NCBI GenBank assembly: GCA_011799875.1
Contig: CM022301.1
Coordinates: 84,835,667-84,899,666 of the forward strand
Origin: Thinopyrum elongatum
Taxonomy: Eukaryota; Streptophyta; Magnoliopsida; Poales; Poaceae
Length of the DNA: 64,000 nucleotides
Direction: 5' to 3'
Positions within the stretch are counted from its first letter, which is position 1. Every line of letters begins with the position of its first letter. The notes beneath the pieces are model-generated. The model was not told where the DNA came from. It saw nothing but the letters and a program-made list of their open reading frames with translations, and did no database searches. Position numbers and translations under genes: made by a program. Positions 55,993-64,000 of the stretch are shown one piece after another.

Positions 55993-56194
55993 TTATTGGC
56001 CCCCTTTTTATTTTGTGCCAATTTTTGACCAAAAATTTAACTAACAAAATGTTAATGCATGTCACCAAAAATTATATCATTGGAATCACATTTGAAAGTA
56101 GTTTTTGATGACATTAATTTTTATGACATGCATAAATATTGTGTTACTTAAAATTATGGTCAAAAATTGGTACAAAATACGAAGGAGACCAATG
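55993..56194. mobile_element. foldback MITE (about 200 bp)
   Basis: The left arm TATTTTGTGCCAATTTTTGA and the right inverted arm TATTTTGTACCAATTTTTGA pair for about 46 bases with flanks. The interior carries ATGCATGTCACCAAAAATTA, shared with 46027-46209. It lies upstream of the 143-residue ORF. Confidence 0.65.
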
Positions 56195-56585
56195 GAAGTA
56201 GCAAGCCATGATTTAACTACTCGCATGCACGCAGTGGAGTAGTAATGTCTTTCTCAACTACTTCCTCCCTCACGTCCACTCCAATTTTCATGCACTGTAT
56301 TAATTGGCCATCAATGAAGTGAACGACTTTACACGCATCAAATTATCACATGGGGTGGATCTTCGTACAAAAATGCATCCCACCATGTACCCGCGTGTGC
56401 GTGCGAGGGAATGAGTGCGTGCCAGTGTGCGTGAGAGAGGACGATTACATTTTTTTGGAACCAGCAGCACGTCACTGTGGTCAATCCACACAAGGAGGTC
56501 GCGACAACGCCTCCACATGTGCCACGTGGCTTCATGGATGCCCCCACATCATTTTAATCATAATGTATTAACTGAAAAAGGAAGT

Positions 56586-57072
56586 ACTCGTAAGGTACAA
56601 GTGCATTGCACGCATGAGATTTGGCAACCAAATTATGAATAAATACCACACTATAGTATGCAAGCTTTGAGTCATATATGCCTGATGTAGACGTTCGTTT
56701 AATTCTTATAGTTCATCTCATTCAAAATCAATTAGTTTTTATAAAAAAGTAAATAAATTTTATGATTCATGGAATTGTGTGTTGTAAAGCATAAAGTAAA
56801 AACAAATAATGGCAATTCAACTAGAAAAAAAGTTTGGGCAGTTATGATACAAAAGATTCTAGAACAAAGGAGAAGTACTTGTGTTATGAGGTTTGTGCAT
56901 TATGCTTAAGTTCAACCATGGAGTCTTCTAGATTGTACGTGTGGCAGAATCTGGTGGAATGTAGATGATATCCAATGGCCAGTAGTGCTCGGATTTGCCA
57001 TCTCTACACTGTCTGATTGGCTTCATCCAACGACCATCTTTCAAATTTAGTCGCACTCAATATAGGGGTATA
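56586..57072 (+). repeat. left arm of a large inverted repeat
   Basis: The 487-base arm runs from GTAAGGTACAAGTGCATTGC to TATAGGGGTATAGA. Its reverse complement is found at 58183-58640 with only scattered mismatches, and partly again at 57890-58150. About 1.1 kb separates the full arms. Confidence 0.75.
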
Positions 57073-57541
57073 GATATAGATATAGAGGTATAGATATAGA
57101 CTAGTTTGGCACATCATCTAAAGGCTTTCTACACGCTCATTTTTTGTACAAATGTGCTCCACCGTGCACCCGTGCGTTTGTATGTGGGAACAAGTGCATG
57201 TGTGCACCTCTTGTCTTTCGCACACATAGTCCATGTGTGTGAGAGATACTAAGATATGGTGAGGGAATACGTGTCAATGCAATTTGTGTGAAGGAGAGGC
57301 CTATATACATACATGTATGTGCATGGGGCTGGGGTGATATACGAGAAGGGAGGGGAGGGTTCGACCGCGCGAGATATCGATAGAGACAGATAGAGCAAAG
57401 AGCTCTACGAGCATACAAGCACTGGGATATAGGGGTGGGGGTTGGAAGATGGTGCGAGGGGCCAAGTGGAGGGAGACTATGAAGGAGTGCACAAGTGCAA
57501 GATCGATATTTAAAGAGAGGGGGTGAGTGCACGGTTGCGCG

Positions 57542-57729
57542 CAGTGGCGGAGCCATGAAAAATAAATGAGCTAGGGGGCCAAGCATTGCTAATCCTTTAC
57601 GGGGAGGGCCAATTCATCAACTTAAACCATTTTACCAGCAATTGATCTACTGATCACATTCATATTAGCCTCAATATATAGTGATGTTAGGGGGGGCAGG
57701 GCCCTTGCTGCCCCCTGTCTTCGCCACTG
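57542..57729. mobile_element. hAT-type MITE (188 bp)
   Basis: The ends are CAGTGGCGGAGC and, inverted, CAGTGGCGAAG. The flanks GTTGCGCG (57534-57541) and TGTGCGCG (57730-57737) agree at 6 of 8 positions as a decayed duplication. It belongs to the same family as 8051-8182 and lies in the loop of the large inverted repeat. Confidence 0.75.
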
Positions 57730-57889
57730 TGTGCGCGTCTGAGAGATGAAGCGTAAGGCATGGATGATGAGAGGGGGACGATGGATATATAATGTGGGTG
57801 TATTAGCTATGTAATCCTATATAGAGAGGTATAGATTGATCGATGTGTACGTGGGAAAGAGGGTGAGACCTGACTAGATATATAGAATC

Positions 57890-58150
57890 TTCCGTATCGT
57901 AATTGCCCAAAAAAAATTCTACATGAATTGCCATTATTTGTTGTTACTTTATGCTTTACAACGCACAATTCCATGAATCTTAAAATAGATTAGCTTTTTT
58001 ATAAAAACTAATTGATTTTGAATGAGATGAACTATAAGAATTAAACGAACATCTACATCATGCATATATGATTCAAAGCTTACATGCTATAATGTGGTAT
58101 TTATTCATAATTTGGTTGCCAAATATCATGCGTGCAATGCATGTGTACCT
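57890..58150 (-). repeat. partial extra copy of the inverted-repeat arm
   Basis: AGAATCTTCCGTATCGTAAT to GTGTACCTTACTAGTC repeats 58370-58640 in the same orientation, so the right arm is one and a half times represented in tandem. Confidence 0.7.
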
Positions 58151-58182
58151 TACTAGTCTATACCCCTATATAGTGTGCGAAT

Positions 58183-58640
58183 AACTTTGAAAGATGGTCA
58201 TTGGATGAAGCCAATCCGATGGTGCAGAGATGGCAAATCCGAGCACTACTGGCTGTTGGATATCATCTACATTCCACCAGATTTTGCCACCTGTACAATC
58301 TAGAAGACTCCATGGTTGAACTTAAGCATAAGGCACAAACCTCAAAACACAAGCACTTCTCCTTTGTTCTAGAATCTTTCGTATCATAATTGCCCAATTT
58401 TTTTTCTACATGAATTGCCCTTATTTGTTTTTACTTTATGCTTTACAACGCACAATTCCATGAATCTTAAAATAGATTAGCTTTTTTATAAAACTAATTG
58501 ATTTTGAATGAGATGAACTATAAGAATTAAATGAACATCTACATCATGCATATATGACTCAAAGCTTACATGCTATAATGTCGTATTTATTTATAACTTG
58601 GTTGCCAAATCTCATGCGTGCAATGCACGTGTACCTTACA
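58183..58640 (-). repeat. right arm of a large inverted repeat
   Basis: The reverse complement of 56586-57072. Shared landmarks include TCAACCATGGAGTCTTCTAG and TGGTGGAATGTAGATGATAT read on the left arm strand. Confidence 0.75.
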
Positions 58641-59122
58641 AGTCTAAATGGTGTTTGTGTGTGTGTTGTGCGTGTTAAACACATTGTACGTAGTATCATA
58701 CATGGTTTAGATTCTGAACATCTAGCTAGAGCATACATGTACTATGATTTGAATTCAACATAAAATGGATACATATATTTGAATTTGAGATCGTATGTAA
58801 ATGTAGTTCGTACTTATATAGGAATTTACTACTCCTATATTCATGTCATGTGTTGTGAAGATAATATTTAGATGGTTGTATAACTAACCCGAGTACAATC
58901 CCATTCAAACAGGGAAAATGTACTCAAATTTAGTCCATATGCTAGACAATAGGAATTGTTTTTTTATTGTTGAGGGAAGTGCAAATTGATTTGGTACTGT
59001 ACTCGTTATGTTTGTTGTCCCGATTTTTTTAGTTTTTTTGTTGTTGTATTTGAATGCATTTCTAGTAATATAGTAAAATGGGACATGGCTCTCTCTAGTG
59101 ATGAGGTGCGAATTGTCTTTTT
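58641..59122. other. AT-rich, no gene recognised
   Basis: Nothing beyond short AT-rich text is seen. Confidence 0.4.
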
Positions 59123-59360
59123 TTGTACACGTTAAGCTTGTTCTCCCGAAATTTCAAGCCGCGCCTTGTTATGACGAAATTTCAAGCTAGCATCTCTGTC
59201 TATCGTGCTGCGAAACTCCCACCTCTTCAACCCGTGCCTTGTTACCCCAAAATTTTAAGATATATCTTTGTCTCATTGTGCTCCGAAAACTCCCTCCATC
59301 TCAACCCTCGCCTTGCTATCCCAAAATTAGAACGCGCGCGAAAACTCCCACCTCCTGCGA
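59123..59360 (+). repeat. diverged repeats upstream of the accessory gene
   Basis: Three related units of about 70-90 bases contain CCAAAATT or CGAAATTTCAAG and CGAAAACTCCC-like text with CCTTGTTA or CCTTGCTA. They lie just before the first long plus-strand ORF of the CACTA-2 accessory gene. Confidence 0.45.
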
Positions 59361-59476
59361 AATCCCGACATGCGAAATGCCCGTGATACCCCTGAACCGA
59401 AAGAACCGCCTAGCTCAAATCGGTGGGGGTACTTTCGTAACTTACCCCACATTTTGGACAAGCGCGTCCATAAGCC

Positions 59477-59806
59477 ATGGTTCCCCCTCCCATCCCATTC
59501 GTACACCGAGGCCGCGAAAACCCGCGAAGCCCCACACCCTCCTCCGTCCGCCATCAGGCCGGAGCCTCTTCCCCGACGACGTCGTCCACAGCAACACCTC
59601 GACGTCTCTCATCCACCGCACCGAATGAGGATCCGTCGTCGATCTCGTTGTCCTGTCGGTTCAGCCACCCCGACCTCCACCTCCAAGGAGCTGCACCGAT
59701 GTTCCCCTCGTCTTTCGCACCACCTCCATTCCCATACCGCCATCTTCACCTGCACCACAGGAAGAGCAGCATCATCACTGATTCCTCGGATGAAGTTGAG
59801 GCCTAA
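59477..59806 (+). CDS. possible first exon of the CACTA-2 accessory gene, 109 aa
   Basis: The ORF MVPPPIPFVHRGREN to SIITDSSDEVEA is Pro/Ser-rich and opens after a repeat-rich upstream stretch, at the expected 5' side of the exon series 60499-64000. Two other frames overlap it, so the reading frame is uncertain. No domain is recognised. Confidence 0.3.
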   Translation: MVPPPIPFVHRGRENPRSPTPSSVRHQAGASSPTTSSTATPRRLSSTAPNEDPSSISLSCRFSHPDLHLQGAAPMFPSSFAPPPFPYRHLHLHHRKSSIITDSSDEVEA

Positions 59807-60039
59807 TCGGCGCCACCAAAGAGGTTCTACACTAATCGCCGCATTTTCTTCTTGATTCGATCTCAAGGTGCTGCCAGCGCTCGGTCCCGAGCCGACATGG
59901 CACGACTCCATCCACGGCGGCGTCGCCGGCCACTTCCTCCACGGCGTCGCTCCCTCGGCGACGATGTTCACATCAGTAGGAGCTGTTGCTGCTTTGGCTC
60001 TCGCTTGCACTGCTACTCTGCTCTTGCTCTCGGTCCCCT

Positions 60040-60150
60040 GCCTGGTATGCTCTTGCTCTTGCTCGCGCTCGCGTTGCTGCTCTCGCTCTTGCTCTTGCTT
60101 GCGCTGCTGCTCTCGCTCTTGCTCTTGCTTGCGCTGCTGCTCTACTCTTG
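60040..60150 (+). repeat. 30-bp GCTGCTGCTCTCGCTCTTGC tandem repeat
   Basis: Units of 30 bases made of GCT-like triplets recur about three times. The Cys/Ser/Leu-rich plus-strand and Arg/Ala-rich minus-strand ORFs here are products of this triplet composition. Confidence 0.75.
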
Positions 60151-60298
60151 CGCGCGCTGCTGCTGCACAAGCAGCAGATCCTACTCTCGCTCGAGCCCCT
60201 GCAGCTGCTACCCGAGATGCTGCTACACGACCAGCTGCCCTGGCTCTCGCACGCGCTGCTGCTTCGGGCGCTGCTACTGCTTTTCTGCTACTAGTGCG

Positions 60299-60378
60299 CT
60301 CAGTTTCGACAGTAAAATTCAGTTTCGACAGCAAAATTCAGTTTCGACAGTTAAATTCAGTTTTGATAGTTAAGTTCA
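60299..60378 (+). repeat. 19-bp TTTCGACAGTAAAATTCAG tandem repeat, four copies
   Basis: Four adjacent units of 19 bases with one to four substitutions each, ending near 60378. Confidence 0.8.
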
Positions 60379-60498
60379 GAGATGAGCGACGGATGTATTT
60401 TACATCTAGCACTTTGTGGTTATGTATTTTATGTCATCTATTAGAGATGCTATTAGAATTCCACTCAGGTTAACGTTATCTCTCTTGTCCTGCTTCAG

Positions 60499-60684
60499 CC
60501 TCGCCGTCGTACAACTCACCGGAGCTGCTCCAATGACGAAATCCTCCATCACAGCGGAGCAGTACCCCCGGCTCCATCTCCAAACGCCTAAGATCTTCTT
60601 CCCCTCCTCCGACAGCCAAATCAGCCAGAGCATCCTCACCGACCAACACAATCGCGCTGAGATCGATATGGCTTCGCCAAAGAG
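60499..60684 (+). pseudogene. CACTA-2 accessory gene exon (62 codons)
   Basis: It follows a TGCTTCAG acceptor and ends at an AAGAG|GTTGTA donor. One frame gives LTGAAPMTKSSITAEQY and TPKIFFPSSDSQISQ, resembling the exon at 61520 (SAAPTTEGFTTAGIRPL, PPQIIFPATTS). This suggests an older exon duplication. The function is unknown. Confidence 0.45.
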
Positions 60685-61519
60685 GTTGTACACTTGTTGC
60701 ATCGCTTTTTTTACTCTACATGTTATATATATTGTCCACTGAGCACACGTAGTAACGTGAATTACGATTAGTTTCTCCTACTATATGACAAGCAGTGAGG
60801 TACTAGGCAACTTAGCTCTCCGTGATGGACTCTCTTGAACGCCATCATTATTTATCTCTGCGCGATTGAGCTGTGCATTTGTAGATGGGCCTGGGAGTTG
60901 AGCTAGTAGGGCAGTGGCCTGGGTCCAAAGTAGTAGAAGTAGCACAAAAATATTTTTTTAGTGTAGGCTTTTCCCTGCTCAAGCCTGCCTACTAGAATTG
61001 CCAGTGCTTGAAAGGAAAAGTGAAGGAAAAACATAGGAACTGGAAAGTTTCCTATGGTACTACTATTCATGGATTTGGTTCAAAGGAATGGAACAGGAAA
61101 ACTATAGGATTTGTTCCTTTAGTGTCTCCTTGAAAGAAAAACCGTAGGAATTTTAATATCCACTTGTCCTCCTTTTCAAATTCCTATTCATGAAGCACAA
61201 GACTAAGAGATAGTAGCATAATAGCATTATAACCGTACATTTTCTTGTGGTTTGACTTAATCTCACCATGCTTCTTTGCATCCTGTGATCTTCCAATTCT
61301 TGTGAACCAAACACCCAGATTGGCAGAAATCCTGTGTTTTTAAATTCTCTATTTTGCACGTGCATTCCTATCCTATTCCTGTGTATTTCCTATCCCTGCA
61401 TTGTTAGAATCCTCAAATTCAAACAAGCCCTTACACAATTACTTCTGTTACAGATATGTGTCAAAGAAAACCTTGTGTGGTTTGTCCCGCTCCTGCTGCG
61501 TTGTGTTCCACCCCAGCTC
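60685..61519. other. intron-like sequence of the accessory gene
   Basis: No ORF of interest. The region connects two related exons and is AT-rich. Confidence 0.4.
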
Positions 61520-61676
61520 AGCTGCTCCAACGACGGAAGGGTTCACCACAGCAGGGATCCGCCCTCTAGAGTGTCTTTCGCCGCCTCAGATCATCTTCCC
61601 CGCCACCACCAGCCCTGACAACTGCATTACCATCATCAACTGAGCAGATGACCTTGAGGACTACACGGGTTCGCAA
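61520..61676 (+). pseudogene. CACTA-2 accessory gene exon, relative of 60499-60684
   Basis: It follows a CCACCCCAG acceptor. CAGCTGCTCCAACGACGGAA and the equivalent bases of the 60499 exon match closely. The frame stops at TGA near 61640, and the 3' boundary is approximate. Confidence 0.4.
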
Positions 61677-62057
61677 GTGAGGTCGCACTCTTTCGTGTCT
61701 GCTTACGTAATGCATCGCTTAATATGATGACATGCTACTTTATCATCCTGTTCACCGATTAGACTCCGAGTCAGGTCCAAACTAATGCTCAAACTTGAGT
61801 TTTTAAATGGTTGTGGGGTATTGGGGCAGCAATCAATAATATCTGTCTACTATCTGGTTAATCTCGGGTGACTACTATGAGTTTCATGTTGGGTGGAAAT
61901 AAACATTAAAGGAGCCATTATCTGTATTTTTTGACTAAAGATATTATCTGCCTGCTATCATTGGTTTTGGGTCTATCCACAGTTTGCTACCATCACTCTA
62001 GATTTGTGCATGCACTCCTTACATAATCTCACTATGTTTTATTCCTATGCATGTCAG

Positions 62058-62253
62058 TTATTGTACACAACGGTACTGAACATGTAGAGCAAAAGAGGCG
62101 AGCCTTGCGTGGCAATAAAATTTCATGCAGACGTCGCTCCATGGTCGGCGCAAAAGCAACCCCCTTCCCCCCATTCCAGACTGTAATCAAGAGGAAGATA
62201 ATAGTTCAGAGGGGGATTCAGAGGGAGCAGACCACTCCTATTTACCCCCTGAG
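62058..62253 (+). pseudogene. accessory exon copy 1 (frameshifted)
   Basis: It lies between an ATGTCAG acceptor and a CCCCTGAG|GT donor and is 196 bases long. The last part reads DSEGADHSYLPPE in the frame used by copies 2 and 3, while the first part is open in another frame, so one shift has occurred. Confidence 0.5.
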
Positions 62254-62572
62254 GTCTTTTGCTGTAACTTGGCATGCTGATGTTGGTCATATCATGCATA
62301 TGGTGCCTTGCATTGCTTACTTTATACATAAAATATGTCATCTGCTTAGTTTAGACATGCATTGTGTGAATGCCATCTGTTTAGTTTCTATATCAAATAT
62401 GTGAATCATGCAATGCCATCTTGTTTAGCCAGGCATCATATATGTGAATTTTGCAATGCCACCCTGGTTAGCCAGTCATCTTATATGTGAATTATATCAT
62501 GCCATCATTTTTTATTACATATTAAATTTGTCAAGAATTTTAGTAAATTCAATTACTTTTCCTGTGCATCAG

Positions 62573-62722
62573 CCATTCGACATGGTCATGGAAAAATCTA
62601 GAGTGGAAACAAGGTCTTCAGAGCAGACAATGCTATCTGATGAAGCGCATGTCTTGCTGGTTACAGATAGCTCCTTAGAGGAGGATTCAGAGACAAATGA
62701 CTAGCCCTATTTCCCCCCCGAG
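62573..62722 (+). pseudogene. accessory exon copy 2 (50 codons)
   Basis: Exactly 150 bases between a GCATCAG acceptor and a CCCCGAG|GT donor. It reads PFDMVMEKSRVETRSSEQTM, TDSSLEEDSETND, then TAG and PYFPPE. Copy 1 has a sense codon at the TAG position. Confidence 0.6.
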
Positions 62723-63066
62723 GTGCATGCTCTAACTTGGCAGGGTTATATTGCTCATATCGTGCATATGGTGTCTTGCATTGGCATGTCATTTTCTTAG
62801 TTTAGACATGCTTTGTGTGAATGCCACCTGTTTAGTGTCTAATTACCATGTATGTGAATTTTGCAATGCCATCTTGTTGCAAGACATTATATATGTGAAT
62901 TATGCAATGTTACCTTGTTGCAAGGCATTATGTATGTGAATTATGCAATGCCATGCTTTTTAGCCAAGCGTCATATATGTGAATTATATCATGCCGTCCT
63001 TTTTTGTATTACTCATTGCATTTGTCGACAATGTTTGTATATTCAACTGCTCTTCCTAGGCATCAG

Positions 63067-63216
63067 CCATTTGAATTGGTGATGGACAAATCTGGAGTGA
63101 AAACAAGGTCTTCAGAGCAGACACTACTACCTGCTGAAGCAGATATCTTGCTGGTTACAGATAGCTCCTTAGAGGAAGATTCAGAGGGAGATGACTAGTC
63201 CTATTATCCCCCTGAG
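63067..63216 (+). pseudogene. accessory exon copy 3 (50 codons)
   Basis: Again exactly 150 bases with the same splice borders. It reads PFELVMDKSGVKTRSSEQTL, TDSSLEEDSEGDD, TAG, SYYPPE. It shares the TAG with copy 2, so that stop arose before the duplication. CACTA-1 keeps the end of this exon at positions 1-4. Confidence 0.6.
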
Positions 63217-63877
63217 GTGTATGCTCAAACTTGGCAGGGTTATATTACTCATATCATGCATATGTTGTCTTGCAATGCTTAGTTTTTTCATCATATACAC
63301 AATATTGAATGCCATCTCCTTAGTTGACACATCATATATGCGATTGCCCTCTGCTCACTTGCTTAGTATATAAATCATATATTTGAATTATATCATGCCA
63401 TGATGTTTACATAAACAACATGTATCTGAATTATGGCATGCCAACCCATTTTCTAAAGACATAATATAGTTATATCATCTCATCCTGTTTATATAGTCAT
63501 CATTTTTTGAATTATGTCATTCTATCCGTGAATTATATCATGCCATCATGTTTCCATCGACGGTATGTTTGTGAATTATGGCATGCCAACCACTTTAATA
63601 GACACATCGTATAGTTATATCATGTCATCATGTTTACATAGTCATCATATTTTGAAGTATGTCATTCTATCATGTTTAGTTAGCCATCATACATGTGAAA
63701 TTGTGTCATGCTATCCTGTTTAATTAGCCATCATATATGTGAAATTATGTCATGCTATTCTGTTTCGTTAGACAAGATAAATGTGAATTATTTCATGCCC
63801 TGTTTTCTTCCCTACTATCCATTGCACCTGTCTATCTTACAATGTCTGTACATTCAATTACTTTTCTTGTTTATCAG

Positions 63878-64000
63878 CCATTTGAATTGGAGGGGGTGAT
63901 GGCAGTATCTATGGGAGTAAAAAAATGGTCTTCAGAAAAGATCGTGCTACATGTCGATGCAGATAGAACCACGGTTGTACTTGCGCAAGAACCAGCCCCA
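63878..64000 (+). pseudogene. accessory exon copy 4, continues past window
   Basis: It starts after TTATCAG with PFELEGVMAVSMGVKKWSSE and matches CACTA-1 exon 482-844 through the last base of the window. Its beginning (PFEL, then SSE) is a diverged form of copies 2 and 3. Confidence 0.6.

Larger units (their letters stand above)
41050..64000 (+). mobile_element. CACTA-2: putative giant CACTA element with host-like gene fragments, right end outside window
   Basis: The left terminus CACTACAAAAAAAAGACAC begins at 41050, inside the G0 antisense gene. No matching right terminus (T-run plus GTAGTG) appears downstream, and neither the remainder of G0 nor its 3' LTR reappears. 62058-64000 matches the accessory gene of CACTA-1, in the orientation expected for the right half of the same element. 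This supports one element of more than 22.9 kb carrying the genes listed below. No transposase domain is visible. The alternative is a rearrangement that separated the CACTA left end from its partner, with unrelated DNA between. Confidence 0.55.

Noticed and set aside
59609..60334. Arg/Ala-rich 241-codon minus-strand ORF and Cys/Ser-rich plus-strand ORFs
   Set aside because: All derive from the GCT-like triplet minisatellite at 60040-60150 and its surroundings; three overlapping frames are open at once.

Overview
This is plant nuclear DNA. The nested LTR retrotransposons with tRNA-Asp-type primer sites, CACTA elements starting CACTACAAAA, Stowaway, hAT and Mutator-type MITEs, and a GC-rich grass-style Aux/IAA gene all point to a Triticeae cereal (wheat, Aegilops, rye or barley). 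That assignment comes from recalled family characteristics, not from a search. There is no bacterial, organellar or CRISPR content. Only one host gene looks complete: a two-exon Aux/IAA auxin repressor on the minus strand at 9161-9911. Almost everything else is transposon sequence or decayed gene fragments.

Layout. 1-3312 is the 3' part of a CACTA element (CACTA-1): the end of a spliced accessory gene, an array of GGGCC-type subterminal repeats, and a terminus at 3312. 3313-12915 is a small gene island: a dead hAT transposase (4159-5549), a Mutator-type MITE (7468-8026) and an hAT MITE (8051-8182), both with perfect target duplications, then the Aux/IAA gene and its upstream region. 12916-41049 is a Gypsy element (called G0 here), split by a 20-kb nest inserted at a 5-bp duplication (ATAAT) that lies exactly in its reading frame.

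The nest (15091-35458) has an outer element with three LTR copies (A, B, C). Inside it are the left part of a Copia element, the start of another LTR, a non-autonomous Gypsy-like element (D) with an intact 674-residue ORF, and a long TGTAACACCC-type LTR (F). The right halves of copia, LTR-E, D and F are all missing, which one deletion ending near 32321 would explain. G0 resumes at 35459 with decayed reverse transcriptase, RNase H and integrase, the last carrying a 489-bp hAT MITE. It then carries a spliced antisense gene (40008-40919).

At 41050 a second CACTA element (CACTA-2) cuts G0. No right CACTA terminus and no remainder of G0 is visible before the window ends, and the last 2 kb match CACTA-1. 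The simplest reading is one giant CACTA element of more than 22.9 kb. Within it lie many tandem repeats, a SINE-like piece, a LINE 3' end, several MITEs, a large inverted repeat and a series of decayed host-like genes: two opposed paralogues of an unnamed family, a Werner-type 3'-5' exonuclease, a coiled-coil protein and one intact 143-residue ORF. Its accessory gene shows repeated exon duplication.
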